A stretch of 64,000 bases of DNA from Alistipes sp. (GTDB taxonomy: Bacteria; Bacteroidota; Bacteroidia; Bacteroidales; Rikenellaceae). The notes under the pieces are model-generated. The model did no database searches. It saw only the letters and a list, made by a program, of their open reading frames with translations, and was not told the origin of the DNA. Shown here one piece after another: positions 52,250 through 63,410 of this stretch. A program made the translations under genes and the position numbers. Every line of letters begins with the position of its first letter. Position 1 is the stretch's first letter. The DNA lies in the NCBI GenBank assembly GCA_017936685.1, contig JAGBFA010000001.1, forward strand, positions 1 to 64,000, in the 5' to 3' direction.

Positions 52250-55200
52250 ATGGCTGATTACCGCATCTATGTAGAGAAATATCCCAAGTTCGGCGTCGAG
52301 GCCGAAACGCTCCGCCAGGAGCTAAACAACAATCTGTCGCTGTCGATTTCGGAGCTGCGGCTGCTGAACGTCTACGATCTGTTCGGCTTCTCTGAGGAGC
52401 TGCTCGAAAAGAGCCGTTACAGCGTCTTCGGCGAGAGGGTGACCGACCGCGTGAGCGACGATTGCCAGTTGCAGGGCAAACGCTATCTGGCAGTGGAGTA
52501 TCTGCCCGGACAGTTCGACCAGCGCGCCGCTTCGGCCGTCGACTGCGTGCGGCTGATCGATCCCACGGCCGACGTGCGCATACGCAGCGCGCGCCTTCTG
52601 ATATTCGACGACAGCGTCGACGACGAGCAGATGGCACGCATCGAGCACTACTATATCAATGCCGTCGAATCGCGCCGCAAGCGGCTCGACATATTGTCCG
52701 ACTCGGAGCACGCCGCCGTCAAGCCCGTGGCACGACTCGACGGCTTTACCTCGATGAGCAAAGAGGAGTTCGCCCCCTTCTGCAAACGATACGGCCTTGC
52801 CATGAACGCCGATGACCTGGGCGAAGTGGTGGCATACTTCCGCCGCGAGCAGCGCGACCCCTACGAGACCGAGTTGCGCATACTCGACACCTATTGGAGC
52901 GACCATTGCCGCCACACGACATTCACCACCGAGATCACCGAAATTACGGTCGACGAATCGTTCATCGCCAAGGAGATCGAGTCGTCGCTGGAATTGCTCG
53001 CCAACATACGCCGCGAGCTGGGACGCGAGCAGAAGAGCATGTGTCTGATGGAGCTGGCCACCATAGGCGCGCGTTATCTGAAAAAGTGCGGCAAGCTCGA
53101 CGACCTGGAACAGAGCGACGAGAACAACGCATGCAGCATATTCGTCAATGTCGATGTCGACGGGCAGATGCAACGCTGGCTGTTGCAGTTCAAGAACGAG
53201 ACGCACAACCACCCCACGGAGATCGAGCCTTTCGGCGGAGCGTCGACATGTCTGGGCGGTGCCATTCGCGACCCGCTGTCGGGACGCAGCTATGTCTATC
53301 AGGCCATGCGCGTGACGGGTGCGGGCGACATATACAAGAGCGTCGCCGAGACGCTCGAAGGCAAGCTGCCGCAGCGCGTCATATCGCACAAGGCCGCGGC
53401 AGGATATTCGAGCTACGGCAACCAGATAGGTCTGGCCACCACCCATGTGCGCGAGATCTATCACCCCGACTATGTGGCCAAGCGACTGGAAGTTGGCGCC
53501 GTGGTCGGAGCGGTCAAAGCCGATGACGTGCGTCGCGAAACGCCCGTTGCAGGCGACGTGGTGCTGCTGCTCGGTGGTCGTACAGGCCGCGACGGCATAG
53601 GCGGTGCCACAGGCTCGTCGAAGGAACACAACGAGAACTCTTTGGAGGAGTGCAGCTCGGAGGTGCAGAAGGGCAATGCTCCCGAAGAGCGTAAGCTCTC
53701 GCGTCTGTTCCGCCGCCGCGAAGTGACGCGACTGATAAAAAAATCCAACGACTTCGGAGCCGGCGGCGTGAGCGTGGCCATAGGCGAGCTGACCGACGGA
53801 TTGGACATATATCTCGACCGCGTACCGGTCAAGTACGAGGGTCTGAACTCCACCGAGCTCGCCATCAGCGAGTCGCAGGAACGCATGGCCGTAGTGGTCG
53901 AGCGCAAGGATATGGAGCGGTTCATGGAGCTGTGCCACGAGGAGAATGTAGAGGTTACATACGTCGCCGACGTGACCGACACGCACCGCATGCGCATGTA
54001 CAACGGCGGCCGACTCGTGGTCGATCTGTCACGCGATTTCATCGACAGCGCAGGTGCCAAGCACTATACCGCAATAGAGATAGGCGCAGTGGAGGAGCGC
54101 AATCCTTTCGAGCGCAAGATCGAAGGCAGGGATCTGGCCGAGCGCATGTGCAATAACCTCTCCGACGACAACGTCGTATCGCAAAAGGGCCTTATCGAGA
54201 TGTTCGACTCCACGATCGGAGCCTCGACCGTATTGCTGCCGTTCGGCGGACGCACGCAAACCACCGAGACACAGGTATCGGTGCAGAAACTGCCCGTGGG
54301 CGATGCCGTCACCTCGACGGCAAGTATCATGGCATACGGCTACAACCCCTTCATCACCTCGTGGAGCCCTTATCACGGTGCGGCATACGCCGTAGTGGAG
54401 GCCTGCGCCAAGGTCGTAGCGGCAGGTGCGCGCTACGACAAGATGCGATTCTCGTATCAGGAGTATTTCGAGCGCATGACCACACCGCTGTCGTGGGGCA
54501 AGCCCATGGCGGCACTGCTCGGAGCCTTGAAGATGCAGGTGGCACTGGGGCTGCCGTCGATCGGCGGCAAGGACTCGATGAGCGGCACCTTCCGCGATAT
54601 CGACGTACCGCCCATGCTGATGGCTTTCGGCATCACGACTGTCGATGCCGGCAAGGTGATAAGCCCCGAGTTCAAGCAGGCAGGCCATAACATATACATA
54701 ATACGTCACACGCCACAGGCGGATATGATGCCCGACACCGATGCCTTGAAGCACAACTTCGATTTCGTGTCCGACAAGATCGCCGACGCGGAGATCGTGG
54801 CGGCATACGCAGTCGGATTCGGCGGCGTAAGCGAGGCTCTGTCGAAGATGTCGTTCGGCAACCGCATAGGTGCCCGGATCGAGTGCAGCGAAGAGTCGCT
54901 GTTCGACTACGCATACGGCTCGATCGTGGTGGAGTGCTGCGGCAAGCTCGATTTCGAGGCGGCCGAACTGCTGGGTTGCACGGTCGACACTGCGGAGCTT
55001 ACGATCAACGGCTGCGCCATGAATATCGACGACCTGCTGGCGGCCAATACGCGCAAGTTCGCGGCGATATACCCCGATCGCGGTGCAGCAGGCGGCACGA
55101 CCCGTCAGAGCGACTGCACCGAGGCGGCCATGACCTATCCGGGCGAGGCCGTCGACGAGGTCAAGGTCTATATTCCGGTCTTCCCAGGCACCAACTGCGA

Positions 55201-55960
55201 CTACGACACCGCCCGCGCATTCCGTCGCGCCGGAGCCGAAGTTCGCACCTCTGTGTTCCGCAATCTCAGCTCGGAGGATATATTCTCGTCGATCGACGAG
55301 ATGCAGCGCAATATCGACTCGTGCCACATATTGGCCCTGAGCGGCGGATTCTCTGCCGGCGACGAGCCCGACGGCAGCGGCAAGTTCATCGCCAACGTAC
55401 TCAACAACCGCAAGATCGCCGATGCCATACACGCTCTGCTCGATCGCGGCGGACTGATTCTCGGCATCTGCAACGGCTTCCAGGCTCTGGTCAAGTCGGG
55501 ATTGCTGCCATACGGCCGACTGGGCTGCGTCACACCCGAGTCGCCGACTCTGTTCCGCAACGATATCAACCGCCATATATCGCAGATCGTCGAGACGCGC
55601 GTGGGCACCACGGCTTCGCCCTGGCTCTCGTCGTTCAGCGTGGGCGACCGTCACGCCATAGCCGTCAGCCACGGCGAGGGCAAGTTCGTCGTAAGCGAGG
55701 AGCTGGCCGAAAAGCTGTTCGCCGCGGGACAGTTGGCATTCCAGTATGTCGATCCCGATGGTCGCGCCACCACCGACGCACCGTACAATCCCAACGGCTC
55801 GTCATACGGCATCGAGGGCATAATCAGCCCCACGGGACAGATCCTCGGCAAGATGGGACACACCGAACGCTACGAGCAGGGGCTCTACAAGAACATCTCG
55901 GGCAACAAGCGTCAGGACATATTCGCCAATGCGGTTACATACTTCACCAAACGAAAATAA
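52250..55960 (+). CDS. purL: Phosphoribosylformylglycinamidine synthase, single-chain
   Basis: Converts FGAR to FGAM with glutamine. The 1236-aa protein is the large single-chain form: N-terminal PurS-like region, linker, two AIRS-like halves (WSDHCRHTTFTTEI and NETHNHPTEIEPFGGA; later LPSIGGKDSMSG) and a C-terminal class I glutaminase domain with GICNGFQALVKSG carrying the cysteine and SHGEGKF. No separate purQ or purS is present, in agreement. It is the longest gene of the window. Confidence 0.95.
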   Translation: MADYRIYVEKYPKFGVEAETLRQELNNNLSLSISELRLLNVYDLFGFSEELLEKSRYSVFGERVTDRVSDDCQLQGKRYLAVEYLPGQFDQRAASAVDCVRLIDPTADVRIRSARLLIFDDSVDDEQMARIEHYYINAVESRRKRLDILSDSEHAAVKPVARLDGFTSMSKEEFAPFCKRYGLAMNADDLGEVVAYFRREQRDPYETELRILDTYWSDHCRHTTFTTEITEITVDESFIAKEIESSLELLANIRRELGREQKSMCLMELATIGARYLKKCGKLDDLEQSDENNACSIFVNVDVDGQMQRWLLQFKNETHNHPTEIEPFGGASTCLGGAIRDPLSGRSYVYQAMRVTGAGDIYKSVAETLEGKLPQRVISHKAAAGYSSYGNQIGLATTHVREIYHPDYVAKRLEVGAVVGAVKADDVRRETPVAGDVVLLLGGRTGRDGIGGATGSSKEHNENSLEECSSEVQKGNAPEERKLSRLFRRREVTRLIKKSNDFGAGGVSVAIGELTDGLDIYLDRVPVKYEGLNSTELAISESQERMAVVVERKDMERFMELCHEENVEVTYVADVTDTHRMRMYNGGRLVVDLSRDFIDSAGAKHYTAIEIGAVEERNPFERKIEGRDLAERMCNNLSDDNVVSQKGLIEMFDSTIGASTVLLPFGGRTQTTETQVSVQKLPVGDAVTSTASIMAYGYNPFITSWSPYHGAAYAVVEACAKVVAAGARYDKMRFSYQEYFERMTTPLSWGKPMAALLGALKMQVALGLPSIGGKDSMSGTFRDIDVPPMLMAFGITTVDAGKVISPEFKQAGHNIYIIRHTPQADMMPDTDALKHNFDFVSDKIADAEIVAAYAVGFGGVSEALSKMSFGNRIGARIECSEESLFDYAYGSIVVECCGKLDFEAAELLGCTVDTAELTINGCAMNIDDLLAANTRKFAAIYPDRGAAGGTTRQSDCTEAAMTYPGEAVDEVKVYIPVFPGTNCDYDTARAFRRAGAEVRTSVFRNLSSEDIFSSIDEMQRNIDSCHILALSGGFSAGDEPDGSGKFIANVLNNRKIADAIHALLDRGGLILGICNGFQALVKSGLLPYGRLGCVTPESPTLFRNDINRHISQIVETRVGTTASPWLSSFSVGDRHAIAVSHGEGKFVVSEELAEKLFAAGQLAFQYVDPDGRATTDAPYNPNGSSYGIEGIISPTGQILGKMGHTERYEQGLYKNISGNKRQDIFANAVTYFTKRK

Positions 55961-55990
55961 TATTAACAACTTAAATAATTCTCACACATT

Positions 55991-56710
55991 ATGAAACAGC
56001 TCGAACAACTCTACGAGGGAAAGGCAAAGCAGGTATTCAAGACCGATGATGAAGACATTATCGTGATTCACTATAAGGACGACGCAACGGCATTCAACAA
56101 CATCAAGAAGGCCAAGATCGAGAACAAGGGCGTGCTGAACAACCGCATCTCGACGCTCATCTTCGAGTATCTGCGCGACAAGGGCATCGAGACCCATTAC
56201 ATCGAGACGATCAACGACCGCGACCAGATCTGCCGCAAGGTGTCGATCATTCCTTTGGAGGTGATCGTGCGCAACATCATCGCCGGCTCGATGGCCAAGC
56301 GTCTGGGCATAGAGGAGGGCACCAAGCCGTCGAATGTCATCTACGACATCTGCTACAAGAAGGACGAGCTGGGCGACCCCCTGATCAACGACCACCACGC
56401 CGTGGCAATGGGCATTGTGACATACGACGAGCTGGCACACATCTACGACATGACCGGCCGTATCAACAAGGCCTTGCAGGAGCTCTTCTCGCAAATGGGC
56501 ATCACGCTGGTCGACTTCAAGATCGAGTTCGGCCGCACCTCCGACGGCAAGATCATTCTTGCGGACGAGGTAAGCCCCGATACGTGCCGTCTGTGGGACA
56601 GCCAGACCAACGAGAAACTCGACAAGGACCGTTTCCGTCGCGACTTAGGCCGCGTGCGCGAGGCCTACGAGGAGATTCTCGACCGTCTTACCAAGTGCTT
56701 ATCGAAATAA
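55991..56710 (+). CDS. purC: SAICAR synthetase
   Basis: Joins CAIR and aspartate. The 239-aa protein begins [12 protein letters not shown], contains the family motifs [11 protein letters not shown] and [14 protein letters not shown] and has standard length. It lies 30 nt after purL and 9 nt before purF. Confidence 0.95.
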   Translation: MKQLEQLYEGKAKQVFKTDDEDIIVIHYKDDATAFNNIKKAKIENKGVLNNRISTLIFEYLRDKGIETHYIETINDRDQICRKVSIIPLEVIVRNIIAGSMAKRLGIEEGTKPSNVIYDICYKKDELGDPLINDHHAVAMGIVTYDELAHIYDMTGRINKALQELFSQMGITLVDFKIEFGRTSDGKIILADEVSPDTCRLWDSQTNEKLDKDRFRRDLGRVREAYEEILDRLTKCLSK

Positions 56711-56719
56711 CAGGCCGAA

Positions 56720-58141
56720 ATGTTGAAAGATTCCGATCGTATATTCGGCGACGATCTGCACGAGGAGTGCGGCGTGTTCGGCGTGTTCGGTGTCGACGAC
56801 GCGGCCAACCTCTCCTACTACGGACTGCATGCCTTGCAGCACCGCGGGCAGGAGGCCTGCGGCATCGTCGCAGCCGACGATAGGGGAGAGCTGCATGTGG
56901 TCAAGGGCGAGGGTCTGGTGACCGAGGTATTCAACCAGTCGAACCTGTCGACTCTCGGCGGCAGCATGGCCATCGGGCATGTGCGTTACTCGACCACCGG
57001 AGGCGGAGGAATGCTCAACGTTCAGCCGTTCGTATTCCACCACTTTACGGGCGATTTCGCATTGGCGCACAACGGCAATCTGGTCAACTCGCGCGAGCTG
57101 ACGCACTACTTGGAGATGCGCGGCAGCCTGTTCCACTCGACCTCCGACAGCGAGATTCTCGCTCACCTGATAAAAAAGGAGAACAACGAATCGCACCGCA
57201 TATTCGCCATCATCGATGCGCTAAACATGTTGGAGGGTGCCTTCGCATTCCTTATCATGACCCGCAACCGCATCTATGCCTGTCGCGACAAATACGGTCT
57301 CAGACCGCTGGCCATCGGCCGGCTCGGCAACGGTTATGTGGTCAGCAGCGAGACATGCGCCATGGATATCGTCGGTGCGGAGTATATCCGCGACATCGAG
57401 CCGGGCGAGATCGTCACTATCGACTCGCACGGCATACGCAGCCGCGACTACTCGCAGTACAAGCGTCACTGCATGTGCGCCATGGAGTATATCTACTTCT
57501 CGCGTCCCGACAGCGACATCGAGGGTTGCAACGTGCATGCGTTCCGCAAACAGACCGGGCGTCTGCTCTACAAGGAGGCTCCCGTCGAGGCCGACGTGGT
57601 GATCGGCGTGCCCGATTCAAGCCTGAGTGCCGCCATAGGCTTCTCGGAGGCCAGCGGCATTCCCTACGAGATGGGTCTGATAAAGAACAAATACATAGGC
57701 CGCACCTTTATCCAGCCCTCGCAGCAGATGCGCGAGAAGGGCGTGCGCATGAAGCTCTCGGCCGTGCGCAGTCTGGTCAAGGACAAGAGCGTCGTGCTGA
57801 TCGACGACTCTATCGTGCGCGGAACCACGTCGCTTCGCATAGTGCGCCTGCTGAAAGAGGCCGGAGCGCGCGAAGTGCATGTGCGCATAGCCAGTCCGGC
57901 CATCAAGCACCCGTGCTTCTACGGTGTCGACATGTCGACCCACGACGAGCTGCTTTGTGCTTACAGAAGCAAGGAGCAGGCGCGCGAGGCCATCGAGGCC
58001 GACTCGTTGGAGTTCCTCTCGGAGGAGGCCTTGCTCGAAGCCGGCCGACGCAGCGAGCTGTGCATGGCTTGCTTCAACGGCCGCTATATGACCGATCTGT
58101 ATCGCAACGCCGAGCAGACGGATAGAGATAAAAACTGTTAA
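56720..58141 (+). CDS. purF: Amidophosphoribosyltransferase
   Basis: First enzyme of purine synthesis, making phosphoribosylamine from PRPP and glutamine. The 473-aa chain has a 16-residue propeptide before the nucleophile C17 ([10 protein letters not shown]), as in the Bacillus-type enzyme that is self-cleaved. The PRPP loop [13 protein letters not shown] lies near residue 357. Cysteines near the C-terminus (LCMACFNG) and HPCFYG suggest the 4Fe-4S cluster of that class, so the enzyme may be oxygen-sensitive. Feedback by AMP/GMP is expected from the family. Confidence 0.95.
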   Translation: MLKDSDRIFGDDLHEECGVFGVFGVDDAANLSYYGLHALQHRGQEACGIVAADDRGELHVVKGEGLVTEVFNQSNLSTLGGSMAIGHVRYSTTGGGGMLNVQPFVFHHFTGDFALAHNGNLVNSRELTHYLEMRGSLFHSTSDSEILAHLIKKENNESHRIFAIIDALNMLEGAFAFLIMTRNRIYACRDKYGLRPLAIGRLGNGYVVSSETCAMDIVGAEYIRDIEPGEIVTIDSHGIRSRDYSQYKRHCMCAMEYIYFSRPDSDIEGCNVHAFRKQTGRLLYKEAPVEADVVIGVPDSSLSAAIGFSEASGIPYEMGLIKNKYIGRTFIQPSQQMREKGVRMKLSAVRSLVKDKSVVLIDDSIVRGTTSLRIVRLLKEAGAREVHVRIASPAIKHPCFYGVDMSTHDELLCAYRSKEQAREAIEADSLEFLSEEALLEAGRRSELCMACFNGRYMTDLYRNAEQTDRDKNC

Positions 58142-58154
58142 CTTCTTGAAATTT

Positions 58155-59180
58155 ATGGCAAAGAGTTATGAAGAAGCCGGAGTCAATCTGGAAGCCGGAT
58201 ACGAGGTCGTAAAACGTATAAAGTCGCATGTGGCATCGACCTCGCGCCGCGGCATGATGGGCAACATCGGAGCCTTCGGCGGCATGTTCGATCTGGCATC
58301 GCTCGGGGTAAAGGAGCCGGTGCTGGTGAGCGGCACCGACGGTGTGGGCACCAAGCTCAAACTCGCATTCGAGATGGACAAGCACGACACAATAGGCATC
58401 GATGCCGTGGCCATGTGCGTCAACGACGTGCTGGCACAGGGTGCCGAGCCGCTGTTCTTCCTCGATTACGTCGCAGTGGGTCACAACGAGCCGGCAAAGA
58501 TCGAGGCGATAGTGGCGGGCGTGGCCGAGGGCTGTCGTCAGGCGGGCTGCGCACTCATCGGCGGCGAGACGGCCGAGATGCCGGGCATGTACGGTGGCGG
58601 CGAATACGACATAGCGGGTTTCACATGCGGCGTAGTGGAGCGTTCTAAGCTGATCGATGCCTCGAAGGTCAAGACGGGCGACGTGCTCGTGGGACTGGCA
58701 TCGAGCGGCGTTCACTCCAACGGATTCAGCTTAGTGCGCAAGATCGTGGCCGACAGCGGGCTTGATCTGCATGCCCCTTATGATGGTCTGGGCGACCGTC
58801 CTTTGGGTGAGGTACTGCTCACCCCCACGCGCATCTACGTCAAATCGATACTGCGACTGTTGCAGGAGTGCGACGTTCACGGCATCAGCCACATAACCGG
58901 CGGCGGATTCGACGAGAACATACCGCGCATTCTGCACGACGGTCAGGGCATCGCAATCGACGAGGGTTCGTGGGAGATCTTACCGGTGTTCCGCATGCTC
59001 GAAGAGCGCGGCGGCATAGCACACCGCGAGATGTTCAACATCTTCAACATGGGCATCGGCATGGTCGTGGCCCTCGACGCTTCGCAGGCCGAGCGCGCCA
59101 TAGCCATACTCGAAGAGTGCGGCGAGAGGGCGAGCATCATAGGCCGCGTAACCGATAAAGAGGGTGTAACGATAGGGTAG
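58155..59180 (+). CDS. purM: Phosphoribosylformylglycinamidine cyclo-ligase
   Basis: Closes the imidazole ring to give AIR. The 341-aa protein has the N-terminal [36 protein letters not shown] and [17 protein letters not shown] at 58146 is in frame, but the ATG at 58155 (MAKSYEE) fits relatives and leaves a 13-nt gap from purF. Confidence 0.95.
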   Translation: MAKSYEEAGVNLEAGYEVVKRIKSHVASTSRRGMMGNIGAFGGMFDLASLGVKEPVLVSGTDGVGTKLKLAFEMDKHDTIGIDAVAMCVNDVLAQGAEPLFFLDYVAVGHNEPAKIEAIVAGVAEGCRQAGCALIGGETAEMPGMYGGGEYDIAGFTCGVVERSKLIDASKVKTGDVLVGLASSGVHSNGFSLVRKIVADSGLDLHAPYDGLGDRPLGEVLLTPTRIYVKSILRLLQECDVHGISHITGGGFDENIPRILHDGQGIAIDEGSWEILPVFRMLEERGGIAHREMFNIFNMGIGMVVALDASQAERAIAILEECGERASIIGRVTDKEGVTIG

Positions 59181-59184
59181 CGGC

Positions 59185-59757
59185 ATGGCAACACACACAA
59201 TAGCCGTATTCGCCAGCGGCAGCGGCAGCAACTTCGAAGCCATAGCCGAGGCATGCCGCTGCGGCGAGATCGATGCCCGCGTGGCACTGCTCGTATGCGA
59301 CAAGCCCTCGGCCGGAGTCATAGCCCGCGCCGAGAGGTTGGGCATAGAGACATTGGTGATCTCGCCCAAAGATTACACCTCGCGCGAGGAGTACGAGAGC
59401 GTCATCGCCGACCGGCTCGATGCCTGCGGCGCAGAGCTGGTATGTCTGGCCGGTTACATGCGTCTTATAGGCCGCGTGCTGCTCGAACGCTACGCGCGAC
59501 GCATTGTCAACATACACCCGTCGCTGCTGCCCTCGTTCAAGGGGGCGCATGCCATAGCCGATGCCATGGCCTACGGCGTCAAGGTCTACGGCGTTACGAT
59601 ACACTACGTCGACGAATCGCTCGACGGCGGAGAGATCATCTCGCAGCGCGCCCTCGATTACGACGGCACCGACGAAGAGGAGTTGACCTCGATGATCCAC
59701 TCCGTTGAACACAAACTTTATGTAGAAACGATCAATAAACTGATAAACAACAGATGA
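59185..59757 (+). CDS. purN: Phosphoribosylglycinamide formyltransferase
   Basis: Transfers formyl from 10-formyl-THF to GAR. The 190-aa protein has ASGSGSNFEAI at the N-terminus, the catalytic NIHPSLLPSFKG region near residue 108 and VHYVDE-like TIHYVDESLDGG. The formate-dependent PurT is not present. It overlaps purH by 4 nt. Confidence 0.94.
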   Translation: MATHTIAVFASGSGSNFEAIAEACRCGEIDARVALLVCDKPSAGVIARAERLGIETLVISPKDYTSREEYESVIADRLDACGAELVCLAGYMRLIGRVLLERYARRIVNIHPSLLPSFKGAHAIADAMAYGVKVYGVTIHYVDESLDGGEIISQRALDYDGTDEEELTSMIHSVEHKLYVETINKLINNR

Positions 59758-61283
59758 GAGCACTGATAAGCGTTAGCGACAAAACGGGCGTGGCCGAGTT
59801 CGCCCGGGAGCTCGTCAGCATGGGCTGGCAGATCATAGCCACCGGCGGTACCATGACGATGCTCCGCCAGAGCGGCATCGATGTAATCAACATAAGCGAC
59901 GTGACGGGATTTCCCGAGATATGCGACGGCCGCGTCAAGACGCTGCACCCAAAGGTGCATGGCGGTCTGCTGGCACGGCGCGACGACGAGAGCCATTTGC
60001 AGGCACTGCGCGAAAACGGCATAGAGTTCATCGATATGGTGTGCGTCAATCTCTACCCCTTCCGCAGTACCATCGAGCGCGAGGGCGTGACTATGGAGGA
60101 GGCCATAGAGAATATCGATATAGGCGGCCCGTCGATGTTGCGCAGTGCGGCCAAGAACTACCGCGACGTGACCGTGGTGTGCGACCCCACAGATTATGCC
60201 CGCATAATAGAGGAGATCGGGCATACCGGCAACACCACGCTCCAAACGCGTCTGGAACTCTCGGCCAAGGCCTACACCCACACCGCACTCTACGACATGT
60301 GCATTGCCGGCTACATGCGCGATAAGGCCGGTCTGGAAGAGATGCCGATGATTGCACTCGACAAGGTGCAGTCGTTGCGCTACGGCGAGAATCCCCATCA
60401 GCAGGCGGCATTCTACGCTTTGGGCAAGCCCGTTTCGTATTCGCTCGCTTCGGCCAAGCAGTTGGGTGGCAAGGAGCTTTCGTATAACAACATACAGGAC
60501 GCCAATGCGGCATTGAGCATCGTGCGCGAGTTCGACGAGCCGTTCTGCGTGGGTCTGAAACACATGAACCCCTGCGGCGCGGCCGTGGGTGCCGACATCA
60601 AAGAGGCGTGGACCAAGGCATACGAAGCCGACAAGGTGAGCATCTTCGGCGGCATCGTGGCGGTCAACAGAGAGATCACGGGCGAGGTGGCCGAACTGAT
60701 GAAACCCATATTCTTGGAGATCGTCATGGCACCGTCGTTCACGCAGGAGGCATTGGAGGTGTTCTCGACGAAGAAGAATCTGCGGCTGTTGCAGATCGAC
60801 ATGACGCACGATGACGAGGTGCGCAAACAATACGTCGGTGTCAACGGCGGCATGCTGGTACAGGATATGGACACCTCGACCCTGACGGTCGAGGCCTCGA
60901 TGTGCGTCACTCGCCGCAAGCCCTCGGCCGAGGAGCTGCGCGACATGAATTTCGGCTGGCGCATAGTAAAGCATGTCAAGTCTAATGCCATAGCAGTGGT
61001 GCGCGACGGCCGCACAGTGGGCATCGGCGCAGGCCAGATGAACCGCGTAGGCTCGGCACGCATAGCCTTGGAGCAGGCTCGCTCTGCCGGTATCACCGAG
61101 GGATTGGTGCTGGCTTCCGACGGATTCTTTCCGTTCGACGACACGGTGACCCTGGCTCAGGAGTACGGCGTGACGGCACTCGTACAGCCCGGCGGCAGCG
61201 TGCGCGATGCCGACTCGGTGGCAAAGGCCGACGAGTACGGCATGACGATGCTCGTGACCGGCATGCGACACTTCAAACACTAA
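59754..61283 (+). CDS. purH: Bifunctional AICAR transformylase/IMP cyclohydrolase
   Basis: Last two steps to IMP. The 509-aa protein has the N-terminal MGS-like cyclohydrolase domain (SVSDKTGVAEF, GRVKTLHPKVHGG) and the C-terminal formyltransferase domain (RYGENPHQQAAFY, LKHMNPCGAAVG and the closing ALVQPGGSVRD). Length is standard. Its start overlaps purN as ATGA, implying translational coupling. Confidence 0.95.
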   Translation: MRALISVSDKTGVAEFARELVSMGWQIIATGGTMTMLRQSGIDVINISDVTGFPEICDGRVKTLHPKVHGGLLARRDDESHLQALRENGIEFIDMVCVNLYPFRSTIEREGVTMEEAIENIDIGGPSMLRSAAKNYRDVTVVCDPTDYARIIEEIGHTGNTTLQTRLELSAKAYTHTALYDMCIAGYMRDKAGLEEMPMIALDKVQSLRYGENPHQQAAFYALGKPVSYSLASAKQLGGKELSYNNIQDANAALSIVREFDEPFCVGLKHMNPCGAAVGADIKEAWTKAYEADKVSIFGGIVAVNREITGEVAELMKPIFLEIVMAPSFTQEALEVFSTKKNLRLLQIDMTHDDEVRKQYVGVNGGMLVQDMDTSTLTVEASMCVTRRKPSAEELRDMNFGWRIVKHVKSNAIAVVRDGRTVGIGAGQMNRVGSARIALEQARSAGITEGLVLASDGFFPFDDTVTLAQEYGVTALVQPGGSVRDADSVAKADEYGMTMLVTGMRHFKH

Positions 61284-61285
61284 AC

Positions 61286-62548
61286 ATGGCTGCGATGAAA
61301 GTATTGGTTATAGGATCGGGCGGACGCTGTCACGCCATTGTCGAGGCATTGGGCAGATCGTCCGAGGTTGACAAGATATATTGCGCACCCGGCAATGCCG
61401 GCATAGCGCAGAGTGCCGAGTGCGTGCCGATTGCCGACAACGATATAGAGGCATTGTGCGACTTCGCTCGGCGGCATGAAATAGATCTGACGGTAGTGGG
61501 TCCCGAAATTTCTTTGGCCGCAGGTGTCGTCGATCGTTTCAAACAAGAAAATTTGCGTATATTTGGACCGACAAAGGCTGCGGCACAGATCGAGTCGAGC
61601 AAGGATTTCGCCAAACGGCTGATGGTCAAGTACGGTATCCCGACGGCGGCATACGCCACCTTTACCGACTACGACCAGGCCGTGGCATACGTCCGCTCAC
61701 AGCCGCTGCCTGCGGTGTTGAAATACGACGGTCTGGCAGCAGGCAAGGGTGTGGTCATAGCGCAGAGCTACGACGAAGCTGAACAGACGCTGCGCGACAT
61801 GCTCGTCGACGATCGTTTCGGGCAAGGACGCGTGGTGATAGAGGAGTACTTGCAGGGCGAGGAGTTTTCGCTCATGTGCTTCGTTTCGGGGCGCGATGTC
61901 TATCCGATGCCTGTGGCACAGGATCACAAACGCGCATTCGACGGCGACGAAGGACCCAACACGGGAGGCATGGGAGCCTACACCGAACTGCCGTTCATCA
62001 CGGACGACGATCTGGCGTTTGCCATGGAGCGTATCATGCGCCCGACGGCAGAGGCTCTGGCAGCCGAAGGCACACCGTTCTGCGGCGTGTTGTACGGCGG
62101 TCTGATGAAGACCGAGAGGGGAGTGAAGGTCATCGAGTTCAACGCCCGTTTCGGCGATCCCGAGACCGAGGTGGTATTGCCGCGCTTGAAGAGCGACGCA
62201 TACCGTCTGATGTGCGACATAGCCGACGGCCGCAAGACCTCGGCAGAGTGGAGCAGCGAGGCTACGCTCGGCATTGTGCTGGCATCGAAAGGCTATCCGG
62301 GCAGCTATGCCAAAGGCGCGGAGATACGCGGCGTGGAGAGCGTCGACGGAGCGGTCTATCACATGGGCACAGCCGTATGCGACAGCAGACTGGTCACGAA
62401 CGGCGGACGCGTGATGATCGTAGTATGCTCGGCACCGACGCTCGCAGAGGCCAGAGACAAGGCGCGCGCCGAGGTGGAGAAGATCGGGTGCGACAACCTG
62501 TTCCACCGCAGCGACATAGGAGACAAGGCATTTAAAAACAGAAAATAA
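61286..62548 (+). CDS. purD: Phosphoribosylamine-glycine ligase
   Basis: ATP-grasp enzyme (420 aa) joining phosphoribosylamine and glycine. The N-terminus reads VLVIGSGGRCHAIV, with cysteine where the family usually has glutamate (GGREHA). The other motifs are normal: VVGPEISLAAGV, LPAVLKYDGLAAGKGV, GEEFSLMCFV and FNARFGDPETEVVLPRL. An ATG at 61295 is an alternative start. It lies 2 nt after purH and 5 nt before folD. Confidence 0.94.
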   Translation: MAAMKVLVIGSGGRCHAIVEALGRSSEVDKIYCAPGNAGIAQSAECVPIADNDIEALCDFARRHEIDLTVVGPEISLAAGVVDRFKQENLRIFGPTKAAAQIESSKDFAKRLMVKYGIPTAAYATFTDYDQAVAYVRSQPLPAVLKYDGLAAGKGVVIAQSYDEAEQTLRDMLVDDRFGQGRVVIEEYLQGEEFSLMCFVSGRDVYPMPVAQDHKRAFDGDEGPNTGGMGAYTELPFITDDDLAFAMERIMRPTAEALAAEGTPFCGVLYGGLMKTERGVKVIEFNARFGDPETEVVLPRLKSDAYRLMCDIADGRKTSAEWSSEATLGIVLASKGYPGSYAKGAEIRGVESVDGAVYHMGTAVCDSRLVTNGGRVMIVVCSAPTLAEARDKARAEVEKIGCDNLFHRSDIGDKAFKNRK

Positions 62549-62553
62549 GAGTT

Positions 62554-63405
62554 ATGGTTATAAACGGTAGAGAGCTTTCTGCATCGCTCAAAGCTCAGAT
62601 GGCCGCTCAGGTGGTCGAATTGACAAAACAATACGGTCGTGCACCGCACTTGGTGGTGATTCTCGTGGGAGAGGATCCGGGCAGTGTTTCGTATGTGACC
62701 GGCAAGAGCAAGGCTGCCGACGAGGTGGGTATCCGCAATACCACGCTGCGCCGCGATGCCTCCATATCGGAGCAGGAGCTGCTCGACCTGATTGCCGAGC
62801 TCAACGCCGACGACACGGTCGACGGCATACTCGTGCAGCTGCCGCTGCCCAAGCATATCGACGAGGACAAGGTCATAGCAGCCATCGCGGTCGAGAAGGA
62901 CGTCGACGGATTCCACCCGCTCAACGTAGCGCGTCTGTGGCTCAAACAGTCATGCGTACTGCCCTGCACGCCCAAAGGCATCATCAAGTTGCTCAAATCG
63001 GCCGATATAGAGATCTCGGGCAAGGAGGCTGTGGTAATAGGCCGCAGCAACATCGTGGGTCTGCCGGTGGCCAAACTGCTGACCGACGAGAATGCTACCG
63101 TGACGGTGGCTCACTCGCGCACGCGCAATCTGGCCGAGGTAACCCGCCGCGCCGATATTCTCGTGGTGGCAATAGGCAAGGAGCGATTCGTTACGGCCGA
63201 CATGATCAAGCCCGGTGCCGTGGTGATCGACGTGGGTGTCAACCGCGACAGCCGCAACGGCAAGTTGTGCGGCGACGTCGATTTCGAGACGTGCGAGCCG
63301 GTGGCATCGTACATCACCAAAGTCCCCGGCGGCGTAGGTCCCATGACCATCTGCTGCCTGATGGAGAATACGATAGAGTGTTTTGTCAAACGCATGAACC
63401 GATAA
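62554..63405 (+). CDS. folD: Methylenetetrahydrofolate dehydrogenase/cyclohydrolase
   Basis: Supplies 10-formyl-tetrahydrofolate, the cofactor used by PurN and PurH. The 283-aa protein has [14 protein letters not shown] with the catalytic lysine, [22 protein letters not shown] and the NADP-binding [14 protein letters not shown]. The location between purD and purB links folate one-carbon supply to purine output. Confidence 0.95.
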   Translation: MVINGRELSASLKAQMAAQVVELTKQYGRAPHLVVILVGEDPGSVSYVTGKSKAADEVGIRNTTLRRDASISEQELLDLIAELNADDTVDGILVQLPLPKHIDEDKVIAAIAVEKDVDGFHPLNVARLWLKQSCVLPCTPKGIIKLLKSADIEISGKEAVVIGRSNIVGLPVAKLLTDENATVTVAHSRTRNLAEVTRRADILVVAIGKERFVTADMIKPGAVVIDVGVNRDSRNGKLCGDVDFETCEPVASYITKVPGGVGPMTICCLMENTIECFVKRMNR

Positions 63406-63410
63406 AAGAT

